A stretch of 35,229 nucleotides of DNA from Thermoguttaceae bacterium (GCA_025060325.1 JANXBW010000039.1:1-35229); one strand, 5' to 3'; counted from the first letter of the stretch, positions 1 through 8,789 are shown. Notes: a model not told the origin generated them from the letters alone. Translations and numbers: made by a program.

Positions 1-2
1 CC

Positions 3-1682
3 CGCCAAAGGGGCGAAGCCAACGATCGGCCTGAACCGAACACCGCAATAAGCACGCCTGACCGAAATCTGTGGAAGCAGGAGCCTCTGTCCAAGCAAGT
101 ACAAGATGACGACACCACTATCCCGGGCAATGACGTTTTCGATCGCCAGCTGTTCCATTCCCTGGGCTACCTTAACGTATCCCGCCGCGACGGGCAGCCG
201 ATTTTCGGACTTCCCTGGGATGTCAACGACCCGAATAGTCCCGTTTACCAACGTCAAGTGTATGCCGGGCAGTCGCGGTTTGTCCTACCCTGGCTAACTT
301 GGTGGAATCGTCCGCCGGCCAGCCCGTTGGAACTGCTTCTTGTGCCTACGGTTCGGTCAAGCAAGCTCCTTGCCCGACGAGAAGATCCACCCGGCCAGCC
401 GCCTACTCAGCCTCAAGCTTTCTATACTTACTATCGGATTGTGGACCGGGACATCAGTCTTCCCGACTCGCAAGGAAATCCTGTATCGGATGCCGCACGG
501 CTTAACCCCTACGAGCCTTACCAGGGCGGCAACTTTGCCCCTTGGGCAATCCCTTATCCACATTTGGGTCTATTTTTCGCCAGCTCCCAGGCGCCGTCCC
601 AGAAGCCTTGGGACGACAAGCTGTCCGAGAACGATCGGGACAAGCAGACCCCACCCCCAATGCCGGAGCTCCACCGCATTTTGGAATTTGTCAGAGTTCC
701 CTCTCCATTTGTGGGGACGGAGCTACAGGGTAATCCGCAGGCATTAAGCGGCAATCCGCCCGGCGGACCGGCGCACGGATTTCACCCGCCCAATCACTTC
801 ATTTCGGAGTATCGCGAGCCGGGCAAGATCAACATCAACACCGTAGTCGACGAGCGAGTTTGGCAAGGACTGTGGAACTCTCCTGCACTAGCCTCGCCTC
901 GGCAAGATCCGGCCCGCAGTCAAGAAGGAGTTGACGTAGCAAGTGGCTTTGATCGTTATGTATACGACGACGGTAGTGGTCCGAGAGTGGATATTGCTAG
1001 TTTCTGGACCAGGTGGGTTCAAAGCCGGCGGGGATATGGCGTGTCGGGCGACCTACTAGAAATGAACCCGCTTGTGCCCACTCGCTTTGCAAATCCGCTG
1101 CGATCCTTCTTTGGGGCCTGGCTTGTGCCCGATGAGCAACTTTCCTTGATTGTGCCGCGAGAGGTGGATGCTACTTTGCTTCGGGAGCATCCGTATCAAC
1201 TTATTCAGGACCAAATTGCACGGCAGAGTGGTCAAACGCCGGATCCGGAACGGCCGCGTCGACCGCTTTTCGAATGTGAGGCCGCTATCGATCCGGCAAA
1301 TCCAAACTCTCCGCTTGTGGCCTGGTGCGATACCGACAGGAATCCGTTCTTCCGCTATCGGTATCTGATGCGGCTTGGGAATTTGGTGACCTGTCGCAGT
1401 AATGTGTATGCCGTGTGGATCACAGTGGGATACTTCGAGGTCTTTCCGGCCGATCAGAACAACATCCCGCTCGCGATTCAGCAGATCATTACTTCGCCGA
1501 ATGACATTCGAGAGTTCTACCCGGATGGCTGGGTGCTTGGGCCGGAGCTGGGCAGCGATACCGGGGAGATTAAGCGTCATCGCATGTTCTTCATCATTGA
1601 CCGGTCAATCCCGGTAGCCTTTGAACGTGGACGAAACCACAACGTCGACAGAGCGATCCTGGTGAAGCGCTTCATCGAATGA
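3..1682 (+). CDS. Large protein with GspK-like signature, C-terminal part (5' end outside window)
   Basis: The frame is open from the first complete codon at position 3 to the TGA at 1680-1682, giving 559 visible residues, so the start lies outside the window. An internal GTG at 258 has no Shine-Dalgarno and the coding-like sequence continues upstream of it, so it is not the start. A PGKININTV segment (about 823-849) resembles the G-x-ININTA signature of GspK-type minor pseudopilins and Verru_Chthon cassette A proteins. The C-terminal part has a segment reading SNVYAVWITVGYFEV and ends in an IIDRSIPVAFERG stretch that I associate with planctomycete proteins encoded near prepilin genes. A role in a type II secretion or pilus-like apparatus is an inference. 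No transmembrane helix is visible in this part; an N-terminal pilin-like helix, if present, would be outside the window. Confidence 0.8.
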   Translation, partial: RQRGEANDRPEPNTAISTPDRNLWKQEPLSKQVQDDDTTIPGNDVFDRQLFHSLGYLNVSRRDGQPIFGLPWDVNDPNSPVYQRQVYAGQSRFVLPWLTWWNRPPASPLELLLVPTVRSSKLLARREDPPGQPPTQPQAFYTYYRIVDRDISLPDSQGNPVSDAARLNPYEPYQGGNFAPWAIPYPHLGLFFASSQAPSQKPWDDKLSENDRDKQTPPPMPELHRILEFVRVPSPFVGTELQGNPQALSGNPPGGPAHGFHPPNHFISEYREPGKININTVVDERVWQGLWNSPALASPRQDPARSQEGVDVASGFDRYVYDDGSGPRVDIASFWTRWVQSRRGYGVSGDLLEMNPLVPTRFANPLRSFFGAWLVPDEQLSLIVPREVDATLLREHPYQLIQDQIARQSGQTPDPERPRRPLFECEAAIDPANPNSPLVAWCDTDRNPFFRYRYLMRLGNLVTCRSNVYAVWITVGYFEVFPADQNNIPLAIQQIITSPNDIREFYPDGWVLGPELGSDTGEIKRHRMFFIIDRSIPVAFERGRNHNVDRAILVKRFIE

Positions 1683-1768
1683 GGAGTGCCTCGGCTCGCA
1701 GGGAAACCAACCTTTTAACATTCCCTAACTGAACTTACGCCTACCTGGCCCTAAACCACGATAAAGCG

Positions 1769-1789
1769 GCGGAGGCCCTGCGCCTCCGC
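1769..1789 (+). terminator. GC-rich hairpin after the first gene, weak terminator candidate
   Basis: GCGGAGGC and GCCTCCGC form a perfect 8-bp stem around a 5-nt loop, 86 nt after the stop codon of the first gene. No T-run follows, so termination by this hairpin alone is doubtful. Confidence 0.3.
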
Positions 1790-2212
1790 GATTACGCGGC
1801 CCAGCCCAACGCTCGCAGGAGCAAGCAAATCGGAAATAGTTAGCACGGGTTGCCGAGTCGCCGGATGGCCGAGAGTTGCCCAATGCCGGCCGAAGCCACG
1901 CGCCTTGTATCGGCTTAAGCTCGACCTTGAGGCGCAGTTGTGGCTATCTTGTCGCTGGCCGTAGGCGATACTCTCCGGTCCGCGTAGCACACTTATAATC
2001 CCCTTTCTCTACCCCGCAGAGCGACCTGCCAAAAGGGCAAGCCCCAACATCCGGCCGAGCGTTGACAAAAGCGCTCTTTCAAAGATTCCCAGCCAGTGGG
2101 CCTTAGGAAATGCTTGATCCGAGAGATAGCCGGCCTCACGCACGGACTTCGACCGGCACCGGTCTCACCTCGGGCAAGCGATGGGCTTCAGCTGACAAGC
2201 TTAGTTTGAAAA

Positions 2213-2238
2213 CGTAAGGTAATAAGCCTTACCTTGCG
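2213..2238 (-). terminator. Probable terminator of the MFS gene
   Basis: A 10-bp inverted repeat (CGTAAGGTAA and TTACCTTGCG, with one G-T pair) surrounds a 6-nt loop. Read on the minus strand it lies 77 nt past the MFS stop codon and is followed directly by TTTTC, as in an intrinsic terminator. The stem is A/T-rich, so it would be modest in strength. Confidence 0.45.
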
Positions 2239-2315
2239 AACACATGTCGAGCTGGGATTATCCTGCCCGCATCTTTCGACCCAGAGGAGAAAAAATCCGT
2301 GGACGAAATAAATCT

Positions 2316-3566
2316 TTAGTCCCTCATTATCGCAATCCGTTCGTCAACAAAGCCAACACGCTTTCCCCGGAAGGAAAGAACCATCATCCATAAAGTGCCG
2401 GCCAAGCTAAAAACTGCCGCCACCAAGAAAGCCACAGTCGGTGTCACATTCGTTAACAAATAGCCCACATAAGAGCTTGCCCCAAGCTGGCCGACAGCCA
2501 CTGTCGTGGCTACCATCCCAAAACCAAATGACCGCTTGTTGGGCGGCATAATCTCTGCCACACAGGCCTTTTCGAGCGCCTCTTCAATTCCCTGAAACAT
2601 CCCCGAAAGCACAAAGGCCACAACAAGCACCGGGAGGTTTCCCCAACCAGCCGCAAGCAACAACGTTGCTGCCGTCGCCAAACCATAGCCAAAAGCCAGC
2701 GTGCCCAAGCGGGAGGTCCGGTCGGCAACGGCTCCGGCCGGATAAGGTGTCAACGAACTTATCAAGTTGTGCATCGTGTAAAGAAGCACCGGTACGGAGA
2801 GACTCCCCTGCGCTACCGCCGGAGAATCACCCAAAGTGCGGATGACCAAGTAAACAAGAAACCAGCGGCTAAAATTTCCAAGCGAAAAGAGGAATACGCC
2901 CAAGTGAAAGAGCACAAACCGGACTGGCAACCCCACAACATGAACCCGGCCCTCAGGTGTCTCGGAAGCGTCGGACGGATCGAAATCGGGATGGTCAAGC
3001 GGCTTTTCCTGAACAAATAGCCAGATACTCAGTGCTGCCACAACTCCCGGTACAAATCCCACCAAAATGACGGCCGGGTAGCTCCAGCCTATCCACAAAA
3101 GCCCAAGGGCAATCGCCGGACCGACAACTGCCCCCAACATATCCGCGGTGCGCTCAACCCCGTACGCTCGACCGAAGTACTCCCGCGGTACCGCCTGAGC
3201 TAAGAGAAAATCCCGAAGAGGACTGCGAAACCCCCTAGCCCACCATGCCACCGCGCGAAACACCAGTATCGCAAGCGGCCAAACCGTAAAGGCAATCGCC
3301 GACGTAAACACCGTCGTCACAAGGTAGCATGCGCCGGTCCATGGTTTTTTGCGGGAAGCAAAATGCCCAAAGACACCACCCAGAAATCTTCCCGCGTTGT
3401 ACACGAAGTTGGCAACCCCATCGATGAGTCCAAGCAGAAGTGGCGTCACGCCAGCGGCTGTCAAATAAAGGGGAAGCACCGCCGTACACACCTCGTGACT
3501 AACGTCGGAAAAAAAGGTGGCCACGCAGATCGCCACCACAGTCACCCAAAGCCACGATTGATTCAT
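2316..3566 (-). CDS. Major facilitator superfamily (MFS) transporter
   Basis: This 416-residue protein is hydrophobic throughout and has the length and pattern of a 12-helix MFS permease of the inner membrane. The two halves are joined by a hydrophilic loop near residues 190-215 that is rich in Asp, Glu and Pro. The loop between helices 2 and 3 (GRFLGGVFGHFASRKKPW) corresponds to the family's motif A region and ends in basic residues. The second half has a similar loop, AGAVADRTSR. The substrate cannot be told from sequence. The ATG at 3564-3566 has a GGGAG 12 nt upstream, a rather long spacing. The gene lies 70 bp downstream of the PP2C phosphatase gene on the same strand, so co-transcription is possible, and a hairpin follows its stop codon. 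Confidence 0.85.
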   Translation of the reverse strand: MNQSWLWVTVVAICVATFFSDVSHEVCTAVLPLYLTAAGVTPLLLGLIDGVANFVYNAGRFLGGVFGHFASRKKPWTGACYLVTTVFTSAIAFTVWPLAILVFRAVAWWARGFRSPLRDFLLAQAVPREYFGRAYGVERTADMLGAVVGPAIALGLLWIGWSYPAVILVGFVPGVVAALSIWLFVQEKPLDHPDFDPSDASETPEGRVHVVGLPVRFVLFHLGVFLFSLGNFSRWFLVYLVIRTLGDSPAVAQGSLSVPVLLYTMHNLISSLTPYPAGAVADRTSRLGTLAFGYGLATAATLLLAAGWGNLPVLVVAFVLSGMFQGIEEALEKACVAEIMPPNKRSFGFGMVATTVAVGQLGASSYVGYLLTNVTPTVAFLVAAVFSLAGTLWMMVLSFRGKRVGFVDERIAIMRD

Positions 3567-3636
3567 TGGTTGACAAACTCCCCTGCCAAGCCGACGAAAT
3601 CACGATCGCCAGCGCCTGTTTAACCAGCTCGGATGG

Positions 3637-4908
3637 TTAGGAGGGCTGTTTAGAAGACGGCGTGAAAAGCTGATCCATTAGTCGACAAAAGCCTTCGCCA
3701 TAGGCCTTGGCTGCCCGAGTGACAAGGCCCTGAGCCCAAAGCTGACGCCCCTCGTCGTAAAACTTTTGAACTTTTTCCCATTCGACCCGCCATTTCTCCT
3801 GCATACCGCGCCGAAGCAGGTCATCAAGCGCTCGCGCCAAAGCCTCCGCAAAAGGAGCATCGGGAGAAGCCGGTGCCGATTGATAAGGCCCAACGCGGAG
3901 CACGCCCTCTTCGGACAAACTTTCCCGCTTCCGGCCTGCCTTTAGGAGAGGGACTACCCCCAAGAAGCCTAACACCAAGGCCCCAGCCAAAGCGACAAAA
4001 GCCCACCAAGTTCTGTGGACAAACCACACCCACGCGGCAAGGAAGGCCAAAAGCAAAGCACTGGGGGCGGCCAACGCAGCGGCAAAAATCGGCAGACGCT
4101 TTGCCTTTTCGGTCCTGCCCGAAGGGCTGGCTTCCACTTTATCCACCCGGGCGACAATTACCGAAATATTGTCCGGTCCCCCGTGATAATTAGCCAAATG
4201 AACAAGCAGTCGGGCTGCCTCCGCCGGTGGGAATAGCGCCACCACCTTACCGATCTGATCATCGGGCACAGGACCGGAAAGGCCGTCGGAACACAACACG
4301 AAGGTGTCCCCGGCCTGAAGGTCGGTCAAACAATAAACGTCAACTTTCACCTCAGGGTGCGGCCCTAGTGAACGGGTGATCACATTCCGGGGAATACCAA
4401 CGAGCTGATCCTCGCCCCAACCGAAAGAGTTGGCCGCCCGCAACTCCCACAACAAGCTGTGATCAAATGTCAACTGTTCAAGTACGCCTTGGCGCAGCCG
4501 ATAAATCCGGCTATCGCCCACGTTGGCAAGCACCGCCCGTCCCGGCAGGAGCACCAGCGCACAGACCGTGGTTCCCATCCCGCGGAATTCCTCGTCAGCC
4601 TGACCGCGAAGATGAATCTGGCGGTTGGCTTCCTGAATGGCTTCCACAAGCGCTTGTTGCGGGGGACCGGGATGTTTACGATAAGTTTGCAAGACCACGT
4701 CGGTCGCCAACTTGCTGGCCAGTTCGCCGGCCGCATGCGCGCCCATCCCGTCGGCAACCACGAAAAGATGCCCCTGCTTGCGCCACTGCTCGGCGGTTAG
4801 CGCCGGAGCGGCCAGGACGTTGTCCTGATTATTTCCCCGGCGCATGCCCACATGGGTGATCGCCGCGAAACTAATACCAAAATGGGAACCAACGGCTTGA
4901 AGCTGCAT
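3637..4908 (-). CDS. PP2C-family serine/threonine phosphatase with C-terminal membrane segments
   Basis: The protein has 423 residues. Residues 1-256 form a complete bacterial PP2C domain with the expected metal-binding motifs: RGNNQDN (Asp29), VADGMGAHAAGE (Asp53), GDSRIYR near 131, CSDGLSG (Asp208) and GGPDNISVIV (Asp246). These Asp residues bind the Mn/Mg ions that drive hydrolysis of phospho-Ser/Thr, so the enzyme should be active. Two hydrophobic segments follow at about 273-297 and 301-322, then a soluble tail of about 100 residues that I do not recognise. The catalytic domain is therefore probably anchored at the cytoplasmic face of the membrane. No Ser/Thr kinase gene lies next to it. 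A GGTGAG sequence sits 6 nt before the ATG at 4906-4908. The MFS gene follows 70 bp downstream. Confidence 0.92.
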   Translation of the reverse strand: MQLQAVGSHFGISFAAITHVGMRRGNNQDNVLAAPALTAEQWRKQGHLFVVADGMGAHAAGELASKLATDVVLQTYRKHPGPPQQALVEAIQEANRQIHLRGQADEEFRGMGTTVCALVLLPGRAVLANVGDSRIYRLRQGVLEQLTFDHSLLWELRAANSFGWGEDQLVGIPRNVITRSLGPHPEVKVDVYCLTDLQAGDTFVLCSDGLSGPVPDDQIGKVVALFPPAEAARLLVHLANYHGGPDNISVIVARVDKVEASPSGRTEKAKRLPIFAAALAAPSALLLAFLAAWVWFVHRTWWAFVALAGALVLGFLGVVPLLKAGRKRESLSEEGVLRVGPYQSAPASPDAPFAEALARALDDLLRRGMQEKWRVEWEKVQKFYDEGRQLWAQGLVTRAAKAYGEGFCRLMDQLFTPSSKQPS

Positions 4909-5305
4909 CGTGGCTCACCGGTCCGACCCGACTCCTGCCTCCGGCCCAAAATAACCTAAAAGCGAATCGCCGGTTCCCAAGAAACAGGCTCAGTCTCCGT
5001 ACTTCGACTTCCGGCTGACCGGCGGGAAAACACCACCCGTCCGTCCTATTAAAGCGTAACGTCCAAATGGCACTAAGTTTAGTCAAAATGGCGAAGCTGC
5101 TCTAGGTTTCCTTCATGTTCTCAGGGGGACTTAGTCACTCGCCAGCCCGCCTGTAAAAGTACCCTGGCAACGGTCCGCCAATCTTCACACTGAGGGCAGG
5201 GATTAGGCACCCGATGAGCCGGGCAAGGTAGCATGAACTGTTCCGCCCGGACCCGTACCTCGGTCTAACTAGGCCCACTCCTCCCGGATGGAAAAGCTTC
5301 CCGAC
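4909..5305. other. Gene-free stretch upstream of the PP2C gene
   Basis: This gap separates two minus-strand genes and should contain the PP2C promoter, but no convincing -35/-10 pair is visible. The only pattern noted is a small inverted repeat, ACTAA-GT-TTAGT, at 5072-5083. Confidence 0.5.
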
Positions 5306-6868
5306 CTACCGATCCCAGGTTAAGCCGGCCTCAATCCCCACCAAAAGCACGTCAATTTCCGCCCAAACTCTTAGTAACGTCTCCATCACCGACCAATACT
5401 CCAGCTCCGCCTCCCGGAGGCCGGCTTCCGCCTGAAGGAGCTCCACTAAGTGAATTTCCCCCTTTCGAAACGCCTCCTCAAAGAGGAGCACCGCTTCTTC
5501 CCGTTGTGGGAGGATCGATCGGCGATAAGCGGCGGCGGTCAAGGCGGCACTTTCAAACTGGCTACGAAGCTCGGTGAGCCGCTGACGGAGCTGCAGCTCT
5601 AACCGGCGAAGGTTCGCCTCCGACTCGCGCACAGCGGCCTCAGCGGCCAGAATGTTTCCGCGATTTTGGTCCAAGATGGGAATCGGGAAGCTGACCCCAA
5701 CACTAACCGAGTTAAAACCGTTGGGATTATGGTGTTTAAAGATCGTCTCCACATCAACCTGAGGAACTCGGGCGCGGAGCTCGGCACGAAGGCCGGCGCG
5801 GGCCGTTTCCACCTGTGCCTTTGCCGCCAGGTATTCGGGGTTGGCGGACAGCACTTTTCTTTCCACCTCCCCCCAATCCGGGGCCGCTGGTTCCAAGTCA
5901 ACTGGGGCCGCCAACGGGGCTCGGGGCAACTCGCCAGCGCCGGTGGCGAGCACAAGGGCTTTCCAAGCCGATTCGGCCCTCAATTTTTCCGCCTCTAAAG
6001 TCACCCGGGCGAGCTCCCGACTGCTCTGGGTCTGTAGGACTTCCCCCAAACTGATCTCTTTCTTTTCAAAGCGCGCTTGGGCAATGTCCGCTATTCTGCT
6101 AATGATTGCGTAGATTCTCTCATGAACCGCAACCCGCTTTTCGGCGATATAAGCCGCCGCGTACCGCGAGCGGATTTCCCCAAGGACCCGTAACCGCTGC
6201 AATTCGAGCAAATATAGTTCCTGACGAACCTGCCAACGAGCTGAGTCGATAAGTGCGCTTCGCCGCCATGGATTCGGGACGCTAATGCCGAAAGTCATCC
6301 CCTGAAGACCAGCTGCGCCCTCATCGCCGATTTCATCCCCGAGGTAACCCACCGACGGATTCGGCAGCGCCCGTGCTTGGCGCTCCAACCCGCGAGCTGC
6401 CTGTAGGCGGGCCTCGGCCATCGCAAGCGTGGGGTTGTACCGCCGGGCTAACTCCTCGAAGTCCGTAACATGCCATACGGACCTCGCCGGCAAGCCGATG
6501 GGGCCTTGGGCGGTCGGTGCATCTGTGCCGGAATTACCCTGTAAGGCCTCGTTGGAGACAGGGTCGTCAACCGGCGGGGGTCCGGGCTGTCTGGACGAAA
6601 ATATCGGCGGGGGCAAAGGGGCGGCCGAATGGTCGGCAAATGCCGCCAATCTCCCGGCATGAAGTGGATCGGAAGCCGGGAATTGTGAAATTTCCGTGGC
6701 CTGGTCCGTACTCATGTCTGAGGGAAAAGGCAGAACGAAGCCTCCCACAACGGTAGAGCGAATAGGATGCGCAAGCTCTGACGGTCGCGATGCCTGGTCA
6801 CCCGGTGGCCGGACGCCGTCTAGCGAGAGTGGCCCCATGCAAAGTGATAACAGTAAGAACGTGTTCAT
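5306..6868 (-). CDS. TolC/CzcC-type outer-membrane efflux protein
   Basis: The protein has 520 residues. It begins with a short hydrophobic segment (MNTFLLLSLCMGPLSL) that looks like an export signal, then a Pro/Ser-rich spacer of about 120 residues. From about residue 130 the sequence matches the outer-membrane efflux pattern: an ARRYNPTLAMAEARLQAARG helix start, PNPSVGY, a long coiled-coil helix, and a second copy beginning at NPEYLAAKAQVETARAGL with SVGVSFPIPILDQNRGN, which is typical of the heavy-metal CzcC branch. Such proteins form the trimeric outer-membrane channel of tripartite pumps. No adaptor or RND pump gene is adjacent, so it is an orphan channel here and its substrate is unknown. 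The long spacer before the first repeat is unusual. An AGAGG lies only 3 nt before the ATG at 6866-6868. Confidence 0.88.
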   Translation of the reverse strand: MNTFLLLSLCMGPLSLDGVRPPGDQASRPSELAHPIRSTVVGGFVLPFPSDMSTDQATEISQFPASDPLHAGRLAAFADHSAAPLPPPIFSSRQPGPPPVDDPVSNEALQGNSGTDAPTAQGPIGLPARSVWHVTDFEELARRYNPTLAMAEARLQAARGLERQARALPNPSVGYLGDEIGDEGAAGLQGMTFGISVPNPWRRSALIDSARWQVRQELYLLELQRLRVLGEIRSRYAAAYIAEKRVAVHERIYAIISRIADIAQARFEKKEISLGEVLQTQSSRELARVTLEAEKLRAESAWKALVLATGAGELPRAPLAAPVDLEPAAPDWGEVERKVLSANPEYLAAKAQVETARAGLRAELRARVPQVDVETIFKHHNPNGFNSVSVGVSFPIPILDQNRGNILAAEAAVRESEANLRRLELQLRQRLTELRSQFESAALTAAAYRRSILPQREEAVLLFEEAFRKGEIHLVELLQAEAGLREAELEYWSVMETLLRVWAEIDVLLVGIEAGLTWDR

Positions 6869-7283
6869 GTTCCTCTCAACAGCCGGCGTAAGGAAATGTC
6901 CCCAAAAGTGGTACGGCGATTCAAAGCAGCTTGTAGCAATAAAGCTTTAGGGACATCAGGAGGAAGCCTTTTGTGAAGTTATCGACCAACTTAAGCATCC
7001 AAAGCCGGGGAAATGATCAGTTGCAACCCATCGAAGGGCGCTACCTCGAGGCGGGTCCAGTAGTGCTAGCCCGCTCGAGTGAGGAGGGAAGCAACAACGG
7101 GCCGCCCGGCCAAGGGAAAGAATTCCCGGCCGCTGTACGAGCGGTTTGAGAAAGGAGGGGCCAAAAGAGGTGGGCGTACCACTAGTTGCGGGGATATCAC
7201 CGCAAATACCCGGTTTGGGCGACAGGTCATGGGCTGAAATGTTGGTTTGGCTCAATCCAAAAGACCCAAGAAGGAGCACTTTC
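6869..7283. other. Divergent intergenic region between the efflux gene and the Tat-signal gene
   Basis: Promoters for both flanking genes should lie here, but none is clear. Near the right end an AAAGGAGGGG (7152-7161) precedes an in-frame GTG at 7170. That GTG could give the downstream protein 38 extra residues, but the ATG at 7284 is preferred. No other gene is visible. Confidence 0.5.
7271..7276 (+). promoter_or_regulatory. Ribosome binding site that favours the ATG at 7284
   Basis: AAGGAG lies 7 nt before the ATG at 7284-7286. Together with the Tat-like motif close after that ATG, it favours this start over the upstream GTG at 7170. Confidence 0.6.
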
Positions 7284-8333
7284 ATGAAGCCTTTCAATCA
7301 TGCTGGAATGTGGACTCGCCGCAATTTCTTGTGTACGAGCATGGCGGTGGTCGGACTCGGATTTGTTGATTTGCACAGGAAACTATGGGGTTTTGCCCAG
7401 GAGAACGAACGTTTGCCCGAATGGATTGAGTTTACTGGACCTGAAACTATCGACGATGACCCAAAAGCTTTCATGGACATGCTCAACGCAATGGGCCTTG
7501 CCGAAAGGGTCTCGTTGGCCCAGAGCTTAAAGATGCTCCCGAGCATCAATTGGAGGGATTATGGTTCCTTCGGTCTTAAGCCTTACAGGGAGTACCAGGA
7601 CAACGAGCGGCCCACTAGTTACAACGATGTTGACCGGCAGATAGTGGTCCGTGCGATTCAAGCCGGAGCCATTTCGCCGGCAGAGGTCTCGCCCGATGCG
7701 ATTCGCGCCCAGCTGATTTACGTATCGAGCAGTTTGTTAGGCTACTGGTGGCACTCAGGAAAGGTCAAATACCATTCGCTGTGCACCTGGGTTGCCGAAG
7801 AATGCGGTGTGCCGAGGGATCAGATTGTGGGCGTAAGTACCTTCTGTCTTGAACGGCGGATTTTGGGCCAAATGTTCGTCGCGGCCTGGGACAAGCTCAA
7901 TCAAGAGCAGCGAAGAATGCTTCTAGAAAAGATTGAGGAAGCTTTGGGGACTAAATTCGAGAATACCTCGGCGATTGTGGCACTTGGTGGTGCGGCGGCC
8001 CTGGCCACTCTGGGAACGACTGTCGCCTTCTCCGGGTTCGCCTTTTACACCACGATGTCTGTGACTATATGTACAATCGCCGGGTTTTTCGGTGTTACCC
8101 TTCCGTTTGTTGTTTACACAACGGCCTCCTCTACCGTCGCGCTCCTTGCCGGACCGATCGGCTGGATAGCGGCCGGCCTACTGGCCACCTATGGGTTATC
8201 GATACTTTGGCGCGCAAACCCCCTTAAGACGGCCGCGTTCATTACGGCGCTACACTTCTTGAAAGCAGAAGCCTTTGAAAGGGCGGGACTCTTGCAGCAA
8301 GCCAGTTGCCCCTTGACCGAAAGCGCACAGTAA
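7284..8333 (+). CDS. Protein with Tat-like N-terminus and hydrophobic C-terminus, possibly YaaW-like
   Basis: From the ATG at 7284 the protein has 349 residues. TRRNFLCTSMAVVGLGF near residues 10-26 has the twin arginine, following Phe-Leu and hydrophobic core of a Tat signal, so export or membrane insertion in folded form is plausible. The middle is soluble and charged, with an ILGQMFVAAWDKLNQEQRRM helix near residues 194-213. After about residue 230 come long Gly/Ala-rich hydrophobic stretches, including LLAGPIGWIAAGLLATYGLS, and then a short amphipathic end. This order (helical domain with a W-x-K-x-x-x-E-x-K/R helix, then a glycine-rich hydrophobic tail) resembles the uncharacterised YaaW/DUF3944 family, but the resemblance is from memory and weak. 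Function is unknown. A start at GTG 7170 would add 38 residues and move the Tat motif away from the N-terminus. Confidence 0.75.
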   Translation: MKPFNHAGMWTRRNFLCTSMAVVGLGFVDLHRKLWGFAQENERLPEWIEFTGPETIDDDPKAFMDMLNAMGLAERVSLAQSLKMLPSINWRDYGSFGLKPYREYQDNERPTSYNDVDRQIVVRAIQAGAISPAEVSPDAIRAQLIYVSSSLLGYWWHSGKVKYHSLCTWVAEECGVPRDQIVGVSTFCLERRILGQMFVAAWDKLNQEQRRMLLEKIEEALGTKFENTSAIVALGGAAALATLGTTVAFSGFAFYTTMSVTICTIAGFFGVTLPFVVYTTASSTVALLAGPIGWIAAGLLATYGLSILWRANPLKTAAFITALHFLKAEAFERAGLLQQASCPLTESAQ

Positions 8334-8504
8334 AGGACAGATGATTCCAAGAAGTAAGCTCCGGCGGAAAATTGCCCGGAAATACCCCGTGCTGAAAAGA
8401 TCAAGAAGATGATAGAATAACGTTGTTCCGGCCGACCTGCGCTCAGCCGACAAGTCAAAAAGTTGGACCGGGGACCGCGGCTAAAGGGCGCTAACCTGCC
8501 CCGC

Positions 8505-8641
8505 TTCTATCCCGGGCAAATGTTGACAGCCAGTACGGCTTGGCATGTCACCTAGCGTGGCCCAAACGGCATAAACGTAAGTTTGGGCTTGTGGACCCCC
8601 AGCCGGATTTGGGCCTTGCTTTTTATGGACCCGGGATAGAA
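8505..8641. mobile_element. MITE-like element, 137 bp
   Basis: TTCTATCCCGGG (8505-8516) and CCCGGGATAGAA (8630-8641) are perfect 12-bp inverted repeats. The six bases just outside them are identical on both sides: CCCCGC at 8499-8504 and at 8642-8647, in direct orientation, as expected of a target-site duplication. The interior has no coding frame but contains another inverted repeat, GCCCAAAC at 8560-8567 and GTTTGGGC at 8581-8588. Terminal inverted repeats, flanking duplication, small size and lack of coding capacity define a MITE. Only one copy is visible in this window, so mobility is not shown, and the C-rich surroundings make a chance six-base match less surprising. Confidence 0.5.
8560..8588. 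repeat. Internal inverted repeat of the MITE-like element
   Basis: GCCCAAAC and GTTTGGGC are a perfect 8-bp inverted repeat around a 13-nt spacer, placed roughly in the middle of the element. A transcript could form a hairpin here. Confidence 0.5.
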
Positions 8642-8686
8642 CCCCGCCCCCTGGTTAGACCCTAGCCAGCAATCCCCGGTCCGCTT

Positions 8687-8789
8687 GCCCCAACACCCGT
8701 GGTCTCAGCAAAACTTGCCCCTTTTGCCCCGTTTCATGCCGCCCCAACACTTCCGCCCCTTTCTGCCCCAGAGCACCCCATCTCGCCCC
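8687..8789 (-). repeat. Array of GGGG runs on the minus strand, G-quadruplex candidate
   Basis: GCCCC begins at 8687, 8717, 8726, 8741, 8755, 8765 and 8785, with a related ACCCC at 8775. The last four runs are spaced exactly 10 bp apart. On the minus strand positions 8789-8756 read as four GGGG runs separated by three 6-nt loops, which fits the usual G-quadruplex pattern. The array is not part of any gene. Confidence 0.6.

Larger units (their letters stand above)
1683..2315. other. Gene-free stretch between the first gene and the MFS gene
   Basis: Short frames here do not resemble proteins. The stretch holds a GC-rich hairpin at 1769-1789, an isolated TATAAT at 1994-1999 without a matching -35 box, and a hairpin at 2213-2238 that may end the MFS transcript. 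I see nothing else. Confidence 0.6.

Noticed and set aside
1994-1999. TATAAT box on the plus strand
   Set aside because: No -35 box at proper spacing and no plus-strand gene downstream.
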